From the NCBI GenBank assembly GCA_030068145.1, contig JAPJBO010000304.1, forward strand, positions 124,001-188,000: DNA of 64,000 nucleotides. Reading direction: 5' to 3'. The position numbers and the translations under genes were made by a program. The stretch comes from Diplonema papillatum. Taxonomy: Eukaryota > Euglenozoa > Diplonemea > Diplonemida > Diplonemidae. Shown here one piece after another: positions 44,061-54,757 of the stretch; the first letter of the stretch is position 1; each line of letters begins with the position of its first letter. The notes beneath the pieces are model-generated. The model did not search any database and was not told the DNA's origin. It saw only the letters and a list, made by a program, of their open reading frames with translations.

Positions 44061-45420
44061 GCCGAAACGCGAGGGGGATAATCTTAGTTTCGTGTTCAGG
44101 CGCTACTTGCCTCTCATGTGTTTGATGCTAGCATCAAGTCTTCTTCGCGGAATGCAGAGTCTTATTTTCTGTTCTTTTCTTTCTTTCGTTGTCGACAACT
44201 TCTTTTGTCTCCTTCTACTTTCTTTACCATGGTCGTTTTGGACTTTCTGGTGCCGTAGAGTAGTTCTTCTTTCTCTATGCCGCCGGGGGGAAAAACTTAG
44301 TTTAATGTTTAGGCAGAACACTGCCTCGCATTCATGTTAGATGCTAGCATAAGGTCTTCGTCGAAGAAAGTGTAATAAAATAGGGGAAAGGGAAAAAGGG
44401 TCGCAGGGAGTGTAGGACTCCGCAGGTAGGGTCTGGAACCTTGAGGGACTATTCCTCTTTATTCTTTTTTTCACCGCGGTGTTGTGTGCACCTCGTTCTT
44501 TGTCTCTGGTTTCGCTCTTGAACGCATACCAATCCAAAGTTAGAGCTCTTCAGTGGGTCCTTTGGACGGGGACTTTCGGTCCTGTTCCGGTGCTATCACA
44601 ACTTTCTGGTTCCAATGTATATCGCATCCTTCCTTCGTCAGATTAAAAAAAGGGGGGTCTGGTTTGGGTTGTGTGGCTCGTAACCAACCGCCACGGGGCA
44701 CTGCTTCCACTGAGTGAAAGTGTTTATATCTTCGAAACGAACTTTCCGGCACATGCTTCCCATGAGAGCACTGATACTTGCTGGTCGTCATAACACACCC
44801 ATTCGTCTGCTTCTTTCATGGTGTAATAGTGCCCAGCAGGGGGGGGGGGGAATTTTTTGAGTTGAATTTTGCTTAAGAATCCGGGACTTAAGACATTTTC
44901 ACAGGGTTTTACGCAATCGCCGTCGTCGCTTCGATGCTGACGAGCACCAGCTCTTCCACCGGCTGCGACACCTTTTTTTCGGGGGGAAAATCTTAGTTTC
45001 GTGTTCAGGCACTACTTGCCTCACATGTGTTTGATACTAGCATCAAGTCTTCTTCGCGGAATGCAGAGTTTATTTTCTGTTCTTTTCTTTCTTTCGTTGT
45101 CGACAACTTCTTTTTTCTCCTTCTACTTTCTTTACCATGGTCTTTTTGGACTTTCTGGTGCCGTGGGGGGAAAATGTTTCTTGGGGGGGTCGTTGTATAA
45201 GGGATCTTAGTTTCGTTTTCAGGCGTAGTAATCTATTGACACCTTCGATGATAATCGACAAGTCAGTTGAAGTATGGTTGAAGATCAAACAGTGGTGTCA
45301 CCGGAGGGGTAATCTCAGGGCCGTCCATGTGAGAAAGCCGTTAAGCAGCGGCTGCCGCCTTCTCCTGTGACACCTTTATAATATTATGCAGTTGGTCTTG
45401 GTAAATTTGTGAACTAACTA
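44060..45420. other. Rest of intron 1: decayed repeat pieces
   Basis: Two related ~200-bp stretches (44060-44300 and 44985-45200; AATCTTAGTTTCGTGTTCAG, TTTCTTTCGTTGTCGACAAC, TTTACCATGGTC) and, at 45294-45377, the second GGTGTCAC inverted-repeat element. Runs of G and T are frequent. No coding exon is apparent apart from the short exon-2 piece at 44905-44971. Confidence 0.6.
45294..45377. repeat. Short inverted-repeat element (GGTGTCAC family), copy 2
   Basis: AGTGGTGTCACCGGAGGGGT on the left and CTCCTGTGACACCT on the right, with a CGGCTGCCGCC core. Related to 1034-1120. It lies in intron 1 of the giant gene. Confidence 0.55.
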
Positions 45421-45625
45421 CTGTGTGGGAATGTGTGGGGATGTGTGGAAATGTGTGAAAACGAGTTTTTGCCCAGAGGCTCTTTCGTGCTATTCTGCAA
45501 ACGCTTTGAGCTATATTTGTGTCCAGGTTTTCTTTCGAAAAGAAGAAGTGCGAAAAAACGGGGGGTTTTGCCTAGAGGCTGCTCGCGTTGTTCTGCAGAT
45601 GCGAAGAAACAACAAAAACGCAAAC

Positions 45626-47401
45626 CTCCGCCGCCACGGTAACCGCGTCCCCGAGCCCCGGCGCCGAGATCACGGCCACGTCGACCGTCTCGCCGTAGAA
45701 GTGGTACCGCACGCGGAAGTCCCCGGACGAGTCAGCGGTCGCGACGTCCTCCGTCTTGACCCGGAAGAACACCTCCCCGCCGGGCGCCGGCTCCACGGGC
45801 CGCGGCGCGCTCTCCGCTCCGGGCGCCGGCGTTTCGGGCTCGGCGAAGACAAGCGCTTCGCCCGCACCGCCGACGCTGCCAGCGAACCCGTCCCACCCGC
45901 GGCAGAAGAGCCGGCGGAGGGTCCCGCCTCGAACGATGCCGACGGAGCGGAGCCGCCAAGCGTCGCCGGTGTTGCCGGGGGCGCCGCGGACCGAAACTTC
46001 CGTCACGGAGGCTGCGGGAAACGGGGAGCTCCCGGTGGTGATGTTCCGGATTTCGCCGTTTCCGACGCGCCACGCCGCCCCCGCGAAGTGCGCGCGCGCC
46101 CCGGAGTGCAAGAACACGAGGAACCCGTCGGCTGTTTCCGACCCCGCCGCCGCGTCTGTCTTCCACACGGTTTCCACCGTGTGTCCCGGCGGCCGCGGGG
46201 CAAGTGCAACCCACGCGGCCTCGCCCGCCGCCGACGCGCCGCCGCCGCCGATTGCGACGGACGTCTGGGCACGCAGGCTGGTCATTGGGGAGAACACGCC
46301 GTCTCGGTAGACCTCGATGCCAGCGACAACCCACGGGTTGCCGGCGGCGGCCGCCGCCCAGCGGATGCTCACGGAGACGAGGTCCCTCGCGCTGTGCGAG
46401 ACGACCGGCGACACCACGCGCGCCGCGCCCGGGGCGAGCGGTTTGGACACGGTTGCAGCGGGGATGGTCTCGTTGTGGAAGTGGTACATCACTTCGAAGT
46501 CCCCCGCCGACCCTGCGCCGGCGGAGGCCGCGGTGGTGATGCGAACTTCGACGGCGGCCATCGGCGCTGGGGTCCCCGGCGTCTGCGTGACTGGCGCGTC
46601 TGTCGCTGGAGCTCGCGTCGCGCGGTGCTCCAGCACCACCTCGGCGCTGCCCACCGCCCCCCCGCCGCCGCCCCACGCAAGCGCGACGAGCGGCAGCCGC
46701 GTATCTCCTGCCACCAGAAACGCCGCCGACACTTCCCAAGCAACCCCCCCCCACGAGTCCAGCTTGTGCCGCAGGCCGTTGATGGTCACGGAGGTCAAAT
46801 CCTCTCGGGGAAACCGGCAGTTCGTCGCGGTCAACGGCCACACGTCTCCGTAGGCGGGCGTGTAGATGGCCCCCCCGAAGCAGACGTCCCCGCGGGCCGA
46901 GTGGTAGAACACCAAAAAAGTGCCGGCCGACGTGTTCGTCGGGGACCCCCGCCAGAACGTGGCGATCTCGTGGGCCGTCGGCTGCGGGTTGAAGTCGAAG
47001 AACGCGAGTTCCCGCAGGCCCACTTCGTTCTTTACCATCACCGCGCCGCCGGCGCCGCCGCTCTCCGGCTGGTGGAGCCGCCGCCAGCCCCCGTTCTCTC
47101 TGTACAGGTCTACCGACGCCAGCAGCCAGCCGTCCGACCCCGTGCCGTCGCTCTCGACGCTGACGTGCGTGGCGTCGGCGGCGGCGAATGGCAGCGTCGC
47201 ATTGCGCACGACGACCACTTCGCCGGCGGCGGCGCCGGAGACCCGCGCCACCGGAAACCCACCCGTGTAGTTCCACACGAGGACGAAGAAAGTGTCCGCC
47301 GTGCCGCTGTACTGCTGTGTGTCAGTCGTGAGCCGCAGCGAAACTTCGTCCGCGGCGCCCGCGTGGGCCAGCAGCATCAGAACCGCCGCCAGCTTGCGCA
47401 T
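45626..47401 (-). CDS. Giant mucin-like membrane protein, exon 1 with signal peptide
   Basis: ATG at 47401 begins MRKLAAVLMLLAHAGAADEV: a basic start, a hydrophobic core and an Ala-x-Ala cleavage site, i.e. a clear signal peptide of about 17-18 residues. 592 codons to the donor GCGGAG then GTTTGCG (phase 0). It contains beta-sandwich modules of the same two alternating kinds as exon 2 (SVESDGTGSDGWLLASVDLY; SAGTFLVFYHSARGDVCFGG; SIRWAAAAAGNPWVVAGIEV). Exons 1+2+3 total 9165 nt, exactly 3055 codons including the stop, a 3054-residue type I membrane protein. In-phase joins at both introns and continuity of the module pattern across both joins support the model strongly. Intron 1 is 5078 bp. Confidence 0.82.
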
Positions 47402-47916
47402 GTCCGGGACGCAGCGGAGAGCGACACGAAAAAGTGTGCTTTCTTAATATCGCAGCTTTTTTTTTTCTTCTCAGTACTACCCCCAGTACCACCAAAACGT
47501 GCGGCTTGCCCCTTGTCACGCAGGCGGCGCGGGTTGTGGCGGCTGGGCAGAATTCCCACCCAGAAAACGATACAGGGCAAACGCAAACTTTCGTGTGTGC
47601 GATTTGACCTGTACGCTGTCAGGTTAAACCACGCTGCCAACTTCCTTTTTAGCTGCAACTCTGTAACGGTATGCTCTGCAAGGAGGTAGTTACTGGTTGT
47701 CGCAAAGAAGAAAATGGCTGAGGTGCGACCCCCGTTTCAATGTACAGCCCGCATTCAAAAGCTTGCTCTTCTTCTCCCCCAGTGCACCCGGGGGGTGGTT
47801 GGTTCTTTTTTTCGATAGATTTATCGACCGACGGGTGTTGCTCGGATTCTATCTTTCCTGTTTTGTGTTCCTTTTTTCCTTTTTTTTTTTTCGGGGCCTG
47901 GTGTGTTGAAGGATGT

Positions 47917-48010
47917 CTTTTTGAGAGTTGAAGTCCGCTTGAGGTTCCGAGATTTGGGTTTCCGGGTTACCGTTGTTGAATGGGTTCTCTCCAGCGGCGG
48001 GCAAGTAAGG
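47917..48010 (-). other. Shared intron 3' block, ~95 nt
   Basis: On the minus strand GAGAACCCATTCAACAACGG, TAACCCGGAAACCCAAATCT, then CTCAAGCGGACTTCAACTCT, then CAAAAAG. It aligns along its length with 17780-17890. What follows (ACATCCTTCAACACACC) could be the leader of the giant gene, whose ATG is ~520 nt further on, or an unrecognised exon. Confidence 0.6.
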
Positions 48011-48162
48011 GCTATGCTTGCGCGGGTTGTTTCCTTGGCGCGACACCGGCGATGTTCACTGGGGGGACTGGCAGCTTTTCCTGGGGCGCTTACGCATGCT
48101 AGGCATGTCGTTCACCGGGTGGAAAAGTTGCCACTTTAGTACACGGTAGGGGCTGTATGAGC

Positions 48163-48322
48163 GTAAAGGGGAGGGGGTCGAATAATATAACCTGTTTTAT
48201 TTTTCGATTTGTCGATCGAATACTAAAAGAAGTTCCGGGTAGCCGAACAGTAGCAGGATCAAGTAGTGGTGGTGTTTTTAGACAACCAGACGTGTGTCAA
48301 ACAACTGTTATTATTCGATCCC
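48163..48322 (-). mobile_element. MITE (TCGAATAATAACA family), copy E, inverted orientation
   Basis: The internal block is reversed relative to copies A-D (GGTAGCCGAACAGTAGCAGG, TTTTTAGACAACCAGACGTG). Ends are TAAAGGGGAGGGGGTCGAAT and CTGTTATTATTCGATCCC. Diverged, but both ends are present. Confidence 0.8.
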
Positions 48323-48599
48323 ACACGAACCTCCAACAGGAGAATTCGGGTGGGTTGAGGCGGGCGGTCAACAGGCACATCATATCCCATTCGCTCGTGA
48401 GCAAGTTACCACGTCCCTTTCCGATGACGGATGATCAATTCAGATGACGTGGCTAACTACGCGCGGTCGATTTCCGAAGCCAAGACCTGAGTGCCATGAG
48501 GACAGAAGCTGTGGAGTGGAGCGGACGGCGTTGTGGCACTCCTCTTCTTCTTCCGACTGTTGCGGTACCGAGACGAGCTGGTTCCGGGTACCCATGTCG

Positions 48600-48840
48600 G
48601 CAACCTTCACAGACGCACGTTTGTTCTTTGCTTACACCACCGTGTGTTGCTTTCTCCCACGTCAGGCGGGAAGGAACTGTTAACTTAACAACACATAAGT
48701 GTTAAGATGCGAAACAGAGCGCATGACCTCACGTCCGTTCAACACGTGGTTTGGTAGTTACAGCACTTGGGACCCCTTCTGTTCTTTGTCGGGCAGCATC
48801 GTCGAGCATTTCCTTTCAAGCTGGCACTTATGTAAAAAAG
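48600..48840 (-). repeat. Dispersed ~240-bp repeat, inverted copy
   Basis: Complement of the repeat at 24165-24400 (CTTACACCACCGTGTGTTGC, GGTAGTTACAGCACTTGGGA, TTCTTTGTCGGGCAGCATCG). It is shuffled or deleted in the middle. Confidence 0.75.
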
Positions 48841-48949
48841 CGACTGCGGGCTTACGGAAGCTGGAGGTGTCGTCACTGGGGCGGGATGTCGGTACCTACG
48901 CTGATGTTTACGAGACGAAAGGAGTGGGGAGACAAGCAAATCTTGCCGA

Positions 48950-49910
48950 GCCCAGCAGCAGTTTCGACTGGGTGAGCGCCAAGAAGAAAGAAATATCGAG
49001 GCGTTCTGGGGCTAGCTCTGCGCAGTCAGGGTTTGCAGCATCTGCAACGAGAGCCGCGCTTTGTAGGTGTGCGCACGACAGCTTCCGGCATCCCGTCTTG
49101 GCTCTGGGAACGACGAAGACCGCGGCCGGACGCGATGGTCAATGGGAACTGCAGAAGCATGAGACTCATCAGGTCGTCGAACGCATTAGCGGGCTGGGGG
49201 GGGGGTTCGCCCATACCCATCCTAATCTCTCAGACTGCGTTCGACTCTCGATTCGACGATGATTGGCTGATCATTATCGATCGAGTTGAATCGGTTTGAA
49301 TGAGAATGTGGCGGTGCAAAGATCACGTAACTCAGTCGCGTGCTAAGAGAAAGCAAAACTTGCTGAGCCCAGAACTTTCGACTGGGCGAGCCTGATCCCT
49401 CCGCAAAGTGGAACAAGACAGCACGCCAGAAGAAAATGTATCAAGGCGTTGTGAGGATAGCTCTGCACAGTCAGGGTTTGCAGCTTCCGCAACGAGAGCC
49501 GCGCTTTGTAGGTACGCAAGACTGCTTCTGAAATCTCGTCGTGCTAAGAGAAAGCAAATCCTGCCGGGTCGAGCACTTTCGACTGATCCCTCCGTAAAGT
49601 GGAACAAGGCAGCACGCCCGAAGAAAATCTATCAAGACGTTGTGGGGCTACTCTCTGCACAGTCAGGGTTTGCAGCATCCGCGACGAGAGCCGCGATTTG
49701 TAGGTACGCAAGACAGCTTCTAAAATCCCGTCGTGCCAAGAGAAAGCAACTCCTGCCGAGCCCAGCACTTTCGACTGGGCGAGCCTGGTCCTCCGCAAAG
49801 TGGAACAAGACAGCACGCCAGAAGAAAATGTATTGTGAGGATAGCTCTGCACAGTCAGGGTTTGCAGCTTCCGCAACGAGAGCCGCGCTTTGTAGGTTCA
49901 CCTGCGGCAC
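48950..49910. repeat. ~195-bp tandem repeats next to the SAM gene
   Basis: CACAGTCAGGGTTTGCAGC and CGAGAGCCGCG recur at about 49020, 49460, 49655 and 49850, with CGTCGTGCTAAGAGAAAGCA and AGTGGAACAAGACAGCACGC between them. Copies near 49.5-49.9 kb are closest. The minus-strand reading LQSAALVAEAANPDC recurs in each but has no open gene around it; I treat it as intron or spacer. Confidence 0.75.
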
Positions 49911-49919
49911 ATGATCCGG

Positions 49920-50558
49920 TTGGAAGTACGAAAGGCGGATCTCGTTGAAAAAGGCAGTTCGGGCAATTTTCACGGAATCGAACTCTTTTGCGTGCGGGTC
50001 AATTGCAGTTATCAGAAGCTTGAGCCTGCGTGCTTGCAGCCAAGGAGCACGGTATCCCGCAGGAGAACTTTGCTCACCTGCGGCACATGGTTCGGTGAGA
50101 ACGGCTGAAGAAGGTGGTTCGGGTATCTTCAAGAGTTACCAGAAGCTGTGTTGGGTGCCGTACTTGAAGCAAAGCAGCACGGTGTCACGCAGGAGAAGCG
50201 GCACGTGGTCCGGTTGCAGGTACGTGCGGCGGATCTCTGTGAAGAGGCAGTTTGGGCATCCTTCACGGAATCGCACTCTTCGTAGAGGCGCGGGTCGTTT
50301 GCTTCTACCAGAAGCTGTCTTGCGAGCCGTACTTGAAGCAAAGCAGCACGGTTTCCCGCAGGAGCATTTCGATCGTCTGCGCAGGTTCATGGTCCGGTTG
50401 CAGGTACGTGCGGCGGATCTCTGTGAAGAGGCAGTTTGGGCATCCTCACGGAATCGCACTCTTCGTAGAGGCTCGGGTCCTTTGCTTCTACCAGAAGCTG
50501 TCTTGCGAGCCGTACTTGAAGCAAAGCAGCACGGTTTCCCGCAGGAGCACTTCGGTCA
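49920..50558 (-). pseudogene. Three or four copies of the SAM-exon end plus donor
   Basis: The last ~20 codons of the SAM exon (EIRRTYLQPDH, preceded by CLFT) and the following sequence (CTCCTGCGGGAAACCGTGCT) recur at about 50410, 50230 and, more diverged, 49940-50100, at ~180-bp spacing. Some copies keep the CCGCAG-GTGA donor (50097, 49905), others have lost it. The exon end and intron start were duplicated together. Confidence 0.8.
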
Positions 50559-50559
50559 C

Positions 50560-51051
50560 CTGCGGCACATGGTCCGGCTGGGCGTACGTGCGGCGGATCT
50601 CTTTGAAGAGGCTGTTCGGGTAAGCGCCGAGGAGGTCTTTTCCGGTTAGTCCGCCCATGGCGAACGCGTCCAGCAGGTCTGGATCTAGAGGGGTTGACGC
50701 GTCGTTGTAGTGCTTCACGATCCACGCTGTGACTTGGCCTGTGCTCCAGTGCTGAGGGTCGTCGGGATCAGCCCGGCGGGCTGTTTCGGGGTTTGCGGCG
50801 TCCTGCATGGTCTGCTTCGGTAACACGTACGTCTTCATCCCTGTCACCACGCCGGGGGGCGCGAAAGGGTCGGTGCTGCCTTGGAACCTGTACTCTCGGG
50901 CGGTCTCGACGAACGGGTCCATCTCTTCTTCGGCCGCCGGCGCTCCTTCACCGGCGGCGGGGACCCTGCTGCTGCAGAGGCGCCGCCCCGCCGCAGCCAC
51001 CAAACCCGGGGGCCGAAGTGCCAGGCATCGCGCCAGCACGTCGCGGCGCAT
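50560..51051 (-). CDS. SAM-domain protein with a mitochondrial-type N-terminus, first exon
   Basis: ATG at 51051: MRRDVLARCLALRPPGLVAA followed by AGRRLCSSRVPAAGEG, an Arg-rich, acid-free stretch like a mitochondrial targeting peptide. Residues ~100-160 (QHWSTGQVTAWIVKHYND, DAFAMGGLTGKDLLGAYPNS, LFKEIRRTYAQPDHVPQ) match the sterile alpha motif pattern W-(x)n-V..WI...-F....I.G..LL. SAM domains are helical protein- or RNA-binding modules. 164 codons to a donor (CCGCAG then GTGACC, phase 0); if the frame ran on it would stop soon after DSFW. The leader has the acceptor block TTCAACTCTAAAAAAG ending 34 nt before the ATG, so a 5' leader intron or trans-splice site is likely. Later exons are not found apart from the copied ends. 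Confidence 0.65.
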
Positions 51052-51084
51052 TGGCGCTCGCTCTTGTTCCTGCCGTGCGTCTTT

Positions 51085-51145
51085 TTTAGAGTTGAAGCTT
51101 TTTTTAAAGAAGAATTTCAGTTTTTAGGAGTTAAAGTTCGCTATG
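51085..51145 (-). other. Shared acceptor block before the SAM gene, doubled
   Basis: Two staggered copies: AGCTTCAACTCTAAAAAAG directly before the leader, and TAGCGAACTTTAACTCCTAA about 30 nt upstream. This is the acceptor core placed upstream of a start codon rather than between exons. Confidence 0.55.
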
Positions 51146-51527
51146 AGATTCCGTTAGGCTAGTGTCGCGCACGTGAGTTTTGCAAACTGGCTCTTTCGAA
51201 GCAAAACACCGAGATGCGGGTTTAATACGAAATGTGTTAACATAGGTTGATGGGAATGGGTGGTGGTCGATCATTGAATGAGGGCGACTGACGATTGCCA
51301 AAACCGTCTAGTCTTCACACATGCATGGGGTGGGGTGCAAAAGGGTCAGTGCTGGCTTATATCCTGTACTCTCCGTCGGACGAACGGGTCCTCCTCTTCG
51401 ACCGCCGACGCCCCTTCACCGGCGCGGGGGGACCCTTGCCGGGCGGCCGCAGCCTTCGAACCTCGGCGCTCTTTGCTCTTGTTCCTGCCACGCGTCTTCT
51501 TTTTACATAAACGGCAGCTTCGAAGGA

Positions 51528-51765
51528 AATGCTCGACAATAACTGCCAGACAAAGAACCGAAGGAATCCCAAGTGCTGTAACTACCGAACCACGTGTTGA
51601 ACGGACGTGAGGTCATGCGGGTCTACCCCTACACGACAAATCACACAAACACAACAGGTCGAAAGTCCTGCGTGAGAGAACAACACACGGTGGTGTAAGC
51701 GAAGAACAGATCAGATTGTGTTTGTATTGTATTTTCACCTCCCCTCTACCTCTATATTTCCTCCC
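51528..51765 (+). repeat. Dispersed ~240-bp repeat, copy 2 of 3
   Basis: Nearly collinear with 24165-24400 (ACAAAGAACCGAAGGAATCC, CATGCGGGTCTACCCCTACA, CACGGTGGTGTAAGCGAAGA). Confidence 0.85.
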
Positions 51766-52329
51766 TGCCATTCGGAGTCAAAGCAGCTACGTCGAGTATT
51801 CTTGTGTCCAACAAGTGCGATTTGTCAAGAACAAAGTCCGATGGCAGCGTGCTATCCTCACTCCCGTTGATGAAGAAAGCAGGTTTGAAGGCGTGGGCAA
51901 TGCGATAAGCTATACAGGACCTGCAGCCCCGGAACCACAAGCGTCGAGCCTGATAACGGGCAAAGGATTGATCATTACTTCGATGGTGCCTCGTGCCGTG
52001 GTTGGCGACCATCTCCTCACACACACGCACACACACACGCACTGTTTTCTACAGTTTTACGTAAAGCCAAGAGCAAGCGGAGGAGAAAAAAACGCTTTTT
52101 TGCAAACAAAATGAACATGGCTAATCGCCGATTACAACACTGGAATGGGATGGACCATCCCTGCGGGTTAATCTATACAAGAGAGGCGTGGGGATTGAAA
52201 GAGAGGTGCTTGAGGGAGGTGATTGGGAGCGCTCTACTAGGCCGTGCGTGAGCGACATCCTATCACATCACCGGTTCGGTTCTAATACCGTGTCCCATCT
52301 GATCCCCGCTGCGACTGACACTGAGCAAT

Positions 52330-54185
52330 AACCCAGGCAGTAATAATTGCGCTGAGGAGAAGACGGACATCCTTTCGCTGAGGACAAGGCTGCCATCATT
52401 TCATTGAGGACAAGGCGGCAGCCATCATTCCGCTGTGAACAAGGCAGCCGCCATCATTTCATTGAGGACAAGGCAGCAGCCATCATTTCAAAACAGGGCA
52501 GCAGCCGTCATTTCGCTGAGGACAAGGCAGCCATCATTTCAGGACACTGCGCGGCGCGAGTGCTGGTGGCTGGTGTTGGGATGCTTTCGGCGAGTCCTGC
52601 AGCGAGCCGCTGCGACGTGATGCTGGGCGGGGCTGCTACGACAGCCATCATTTCGTTGAGAACGAAGGTAGCCATCACTTAGGCAGCAGTCATCATTCCG
52701 CTGTGAACAAAGCAGCAGCCATCATTTCGCTGAGGATGACACCAGTTCCCTTGGAGTTTCGCCAAAGGCTGAGTACCCAGCCGACGAAGAAGAAGGAGGC
52801 GGCGGCGCCGGTGACGTGTGGTTGATGAAGCCCGGGCCCCCCCCGTGGCTGTAAACCTTGTGGACACTGCGCGAGTGCTGAGACTGGTGGTGGCTCGTGT
52901 TGGGATGCCTTCGGCGGAGCGCAGTTGAGTCCTGCAACGGCCCGTGGAGACGTGATGCTGGGGCGGGACTGATACGACGGTCATCATTTCGTTGAGGACA
53001 AGGCATCCATCATTTCATTGTCAGCAGTCATCATTCTGCTGTGGACAGGGCAGCAGCCATCATTTCGCTGAGGACGACAACAGTTCCCTTGGAGTTTCGC
53101 CAAAGGCTGAGTACCCAGCCGACGAAGAAGAAGGAGGCGGCGGCGCCGGTGACGTGTGGTTGATGAAGCCCGGGCCCCCCCCGTGGCTGTAAACCTTGTG
53201 GACACTGCGCGAGACTGGTGGTGGCTGGTGTTGGGATGCCTTCGGCGGAGCGCAGTTGAGTCCTGCAACGGCCCGTGGAGACGTGATGCTGGGGCGGGAC
53301 TGATACGACGGTCATCATTTCGTTGAGGACAAGGCATCCATCATTTCATTGTCAGCAGTCATCATTCTGCTGTGGACAGGGCAGCAGCCATCATTTCGCT
53401 GAGGACGACACCAGTTCCCTTGGAGTTTCGCCAAAGGCTGAGTACCCAGCCGACGAAGACGAAGGAGGCGGCGGCGCCGGTGACGTGTGGTTGATGAAGC
53501 CCGGGCCCCCCCCGTGGCTGTAAACCTTGTGGACACTGCGCGAGTGCTGAGATCATCATTCTGCTGTGGACAGGGCAGCAGCCATCATTTCGCTGAGGAC
53601 GACACCAGTTCCCTTGGAGTTTCGCCAAAGGCTGAGTACCCAGCCGACGAAGAAGGAGGCGGCGGCGCCGGTGACGTGTGGTTGATGAAGCCCGGGCCCC
53701 CCCCCGTGGCTGTAAACCTTGTGGACACTGCGCGAGTGCTGAGACTGGTGGTGGCTGGTGTTGGGATGCCTTCGGCGGAGCGCAGTTGAGTCCTGCAACG
53801 GCCCGTGGAGACGTGATGCTGGGGCGGGACTGATACGACGGTCATCATTTCGTTGAGGACAAGGCATCCATCATTTCATTGTCAGCAGTCATCATTCTGC
53901 TGTGGACAGGGCAGCAGCCATCATTTCGCTGAGGATGACACCAGTTCCCTTGGAGTTTCGCCAAAGGCTGAGTACCCAGCCGACGAAGAAGAAGGAGGCG
54001 GCGGCGCCGGTGACGTGTGGTTGATGAAGCCCGGGCCCCCCCCGTGGCTGTAAACCTTGTGGACACTGCGCGAGTGCTGAGACTGGTGGTGGCTGGTGTT
54101 GGGATGCCTTCGGCGGAGCGCAGTTGAGTCCTGCAACGGCCCGTGGAGCTGCCGCGGCGACGTGATGCTGGGCGGGACTGATACG
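52330..54185. repeat. Nested tandem repeats: ~25-35 bp CATCATTTCGCTGAGGAC units in ~331/530-bp units
   Basis: Short units (CAGCCATCATTTCGCTGAGG, ACAAGGCAGCC) dominate 52340-52700. Longer units containing CCAGTTCCCTTGGAGTTTCG, GAGGCGGCGGCGCCGGTGAC and GTTGGGATGCCTTCGGCGG recur at about 52735, 53068, 53400, 53605 and 53937. The last runs into the start of the following minus-strand exon. No gene inside. Confidence 0.9.
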
Positions 54186-54202
54186 ACGGCCATCATTTCG
54201 CC

Positions 54203-54436
54203 CGGTGCCCGCAGCTTCTCGTCGCCGTCGGGCAGGCGAACCCACCAGCACTGCCGCGACGAAAAGTTAGGGTCCGTTCCGGTGTAGCGCTCGATGAGAG
54301 TGCAGTCGCCCTCTGCGATCTTCACGACCATGCCCACCTCCAGCTGCATGGCCGGGGGCAGGTTCGCCGGCGGCACAGAAAGCGCCGCGTTCGACTCGAG
54401 ACGGTGCAGCCTCTGTGTGGATGTTGAAAACGTCAT
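54203..54436 (-). CDS. 5' exon of an unknown small beta-rich domain protein, 3' end lost in repeats
   Basis: ATG at 54436: MTFSTSTQRLHRLESNAALS, then LEVGMVVKIAEGDCTLIERY and QCWWVRLPDGDEKLRAPGE. The VGMxVKI...C.LIERY..TD....QCWWVRLPDG pattern looks like a small SH3/Tudor-like barrel, a resemblance judged by eye. At the codons after APGE the sequence changes to the CATCATTTCG tandem repeat. No donor is visible at the junction, so the gene is either interrupted here or part of the repeat lies in an intron I cannot place. Confidence 0.5.
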
Positions 54437-54520
54437 TTTTAGCGTTTATTGTGGTTTAGAGGTTCGGTGTTTTTAGGGTCTCCGGTTGACCATTGAGGCT
54501 GTGAGGCGGGTGGTATGAGG
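54437..54520 (-). other. Diverged shared block before a start codon
   Basis: Minus strand: TCAACCGGAGACCCTAAAAA, CACCGAACCTCTAAACC, AATAAACGCTAAAA then ATG. The CGGAGACCCTAAAA part is exact with 17780-17890; the acceptor core is degraded. Confidence 0.45.
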
Positions 54521-54683
54521 GTAGTAGGTATGCTTATACACATATTTCGAGACTGGAGGTCCTATGAACATGCAATGTGAATAGCCTCTATTCGAGCCAA
54601 CCCGGCTTTTCTAAGTTGCGAAAAGTGTATTGTTTTTGGACTAGATAATAGTGCGGAGCAAGCTTTTTTTACCCTTCCGAAAG

Positions 54684-54757
54684 GTATGCGGGTGGCAGAG
54701 CGACCGGGTGTCGGTCTTCAGGCCGGTAGGCCCGGGTTCGAACCCCGTCCATGACAT
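54684..54757 (+). other. tRNA-like sequence with pol III box A and box B
   Basis: GTGGCAGAGCG matches box A and, about 40 nt on, GGGTTCGAACCCC matches box B with a 7-nt T loop and a four-pair T stem. The 3' part CCATGACA could be an acceptor arm, but only pairs with the 5' TATGCGG region if a base is skipped, and the anticodon arm around GGTCTTCAGGCC is irregular. It is followed by TTTT. More likely a tRNA-derived (SINE-type) head or a decayed tRNA than a working gene; no anticodon is assigned. Confidence 0.45.

Noticed and set aside
45425-47689. 754-residue Arg/His-rich plus-strand frame opposite exon 1 of the giant gene
   Set aside because: Antisense by-product; the minus strand has a signal peptide and in-phase splice donor.
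54684-54757. Selenocysteine tRNA (TCA in the middle loop)
   Set aside because: Too short for tRNA-Sec, the anticodon stem does not pair and the acceptor arm needs a skipped base.
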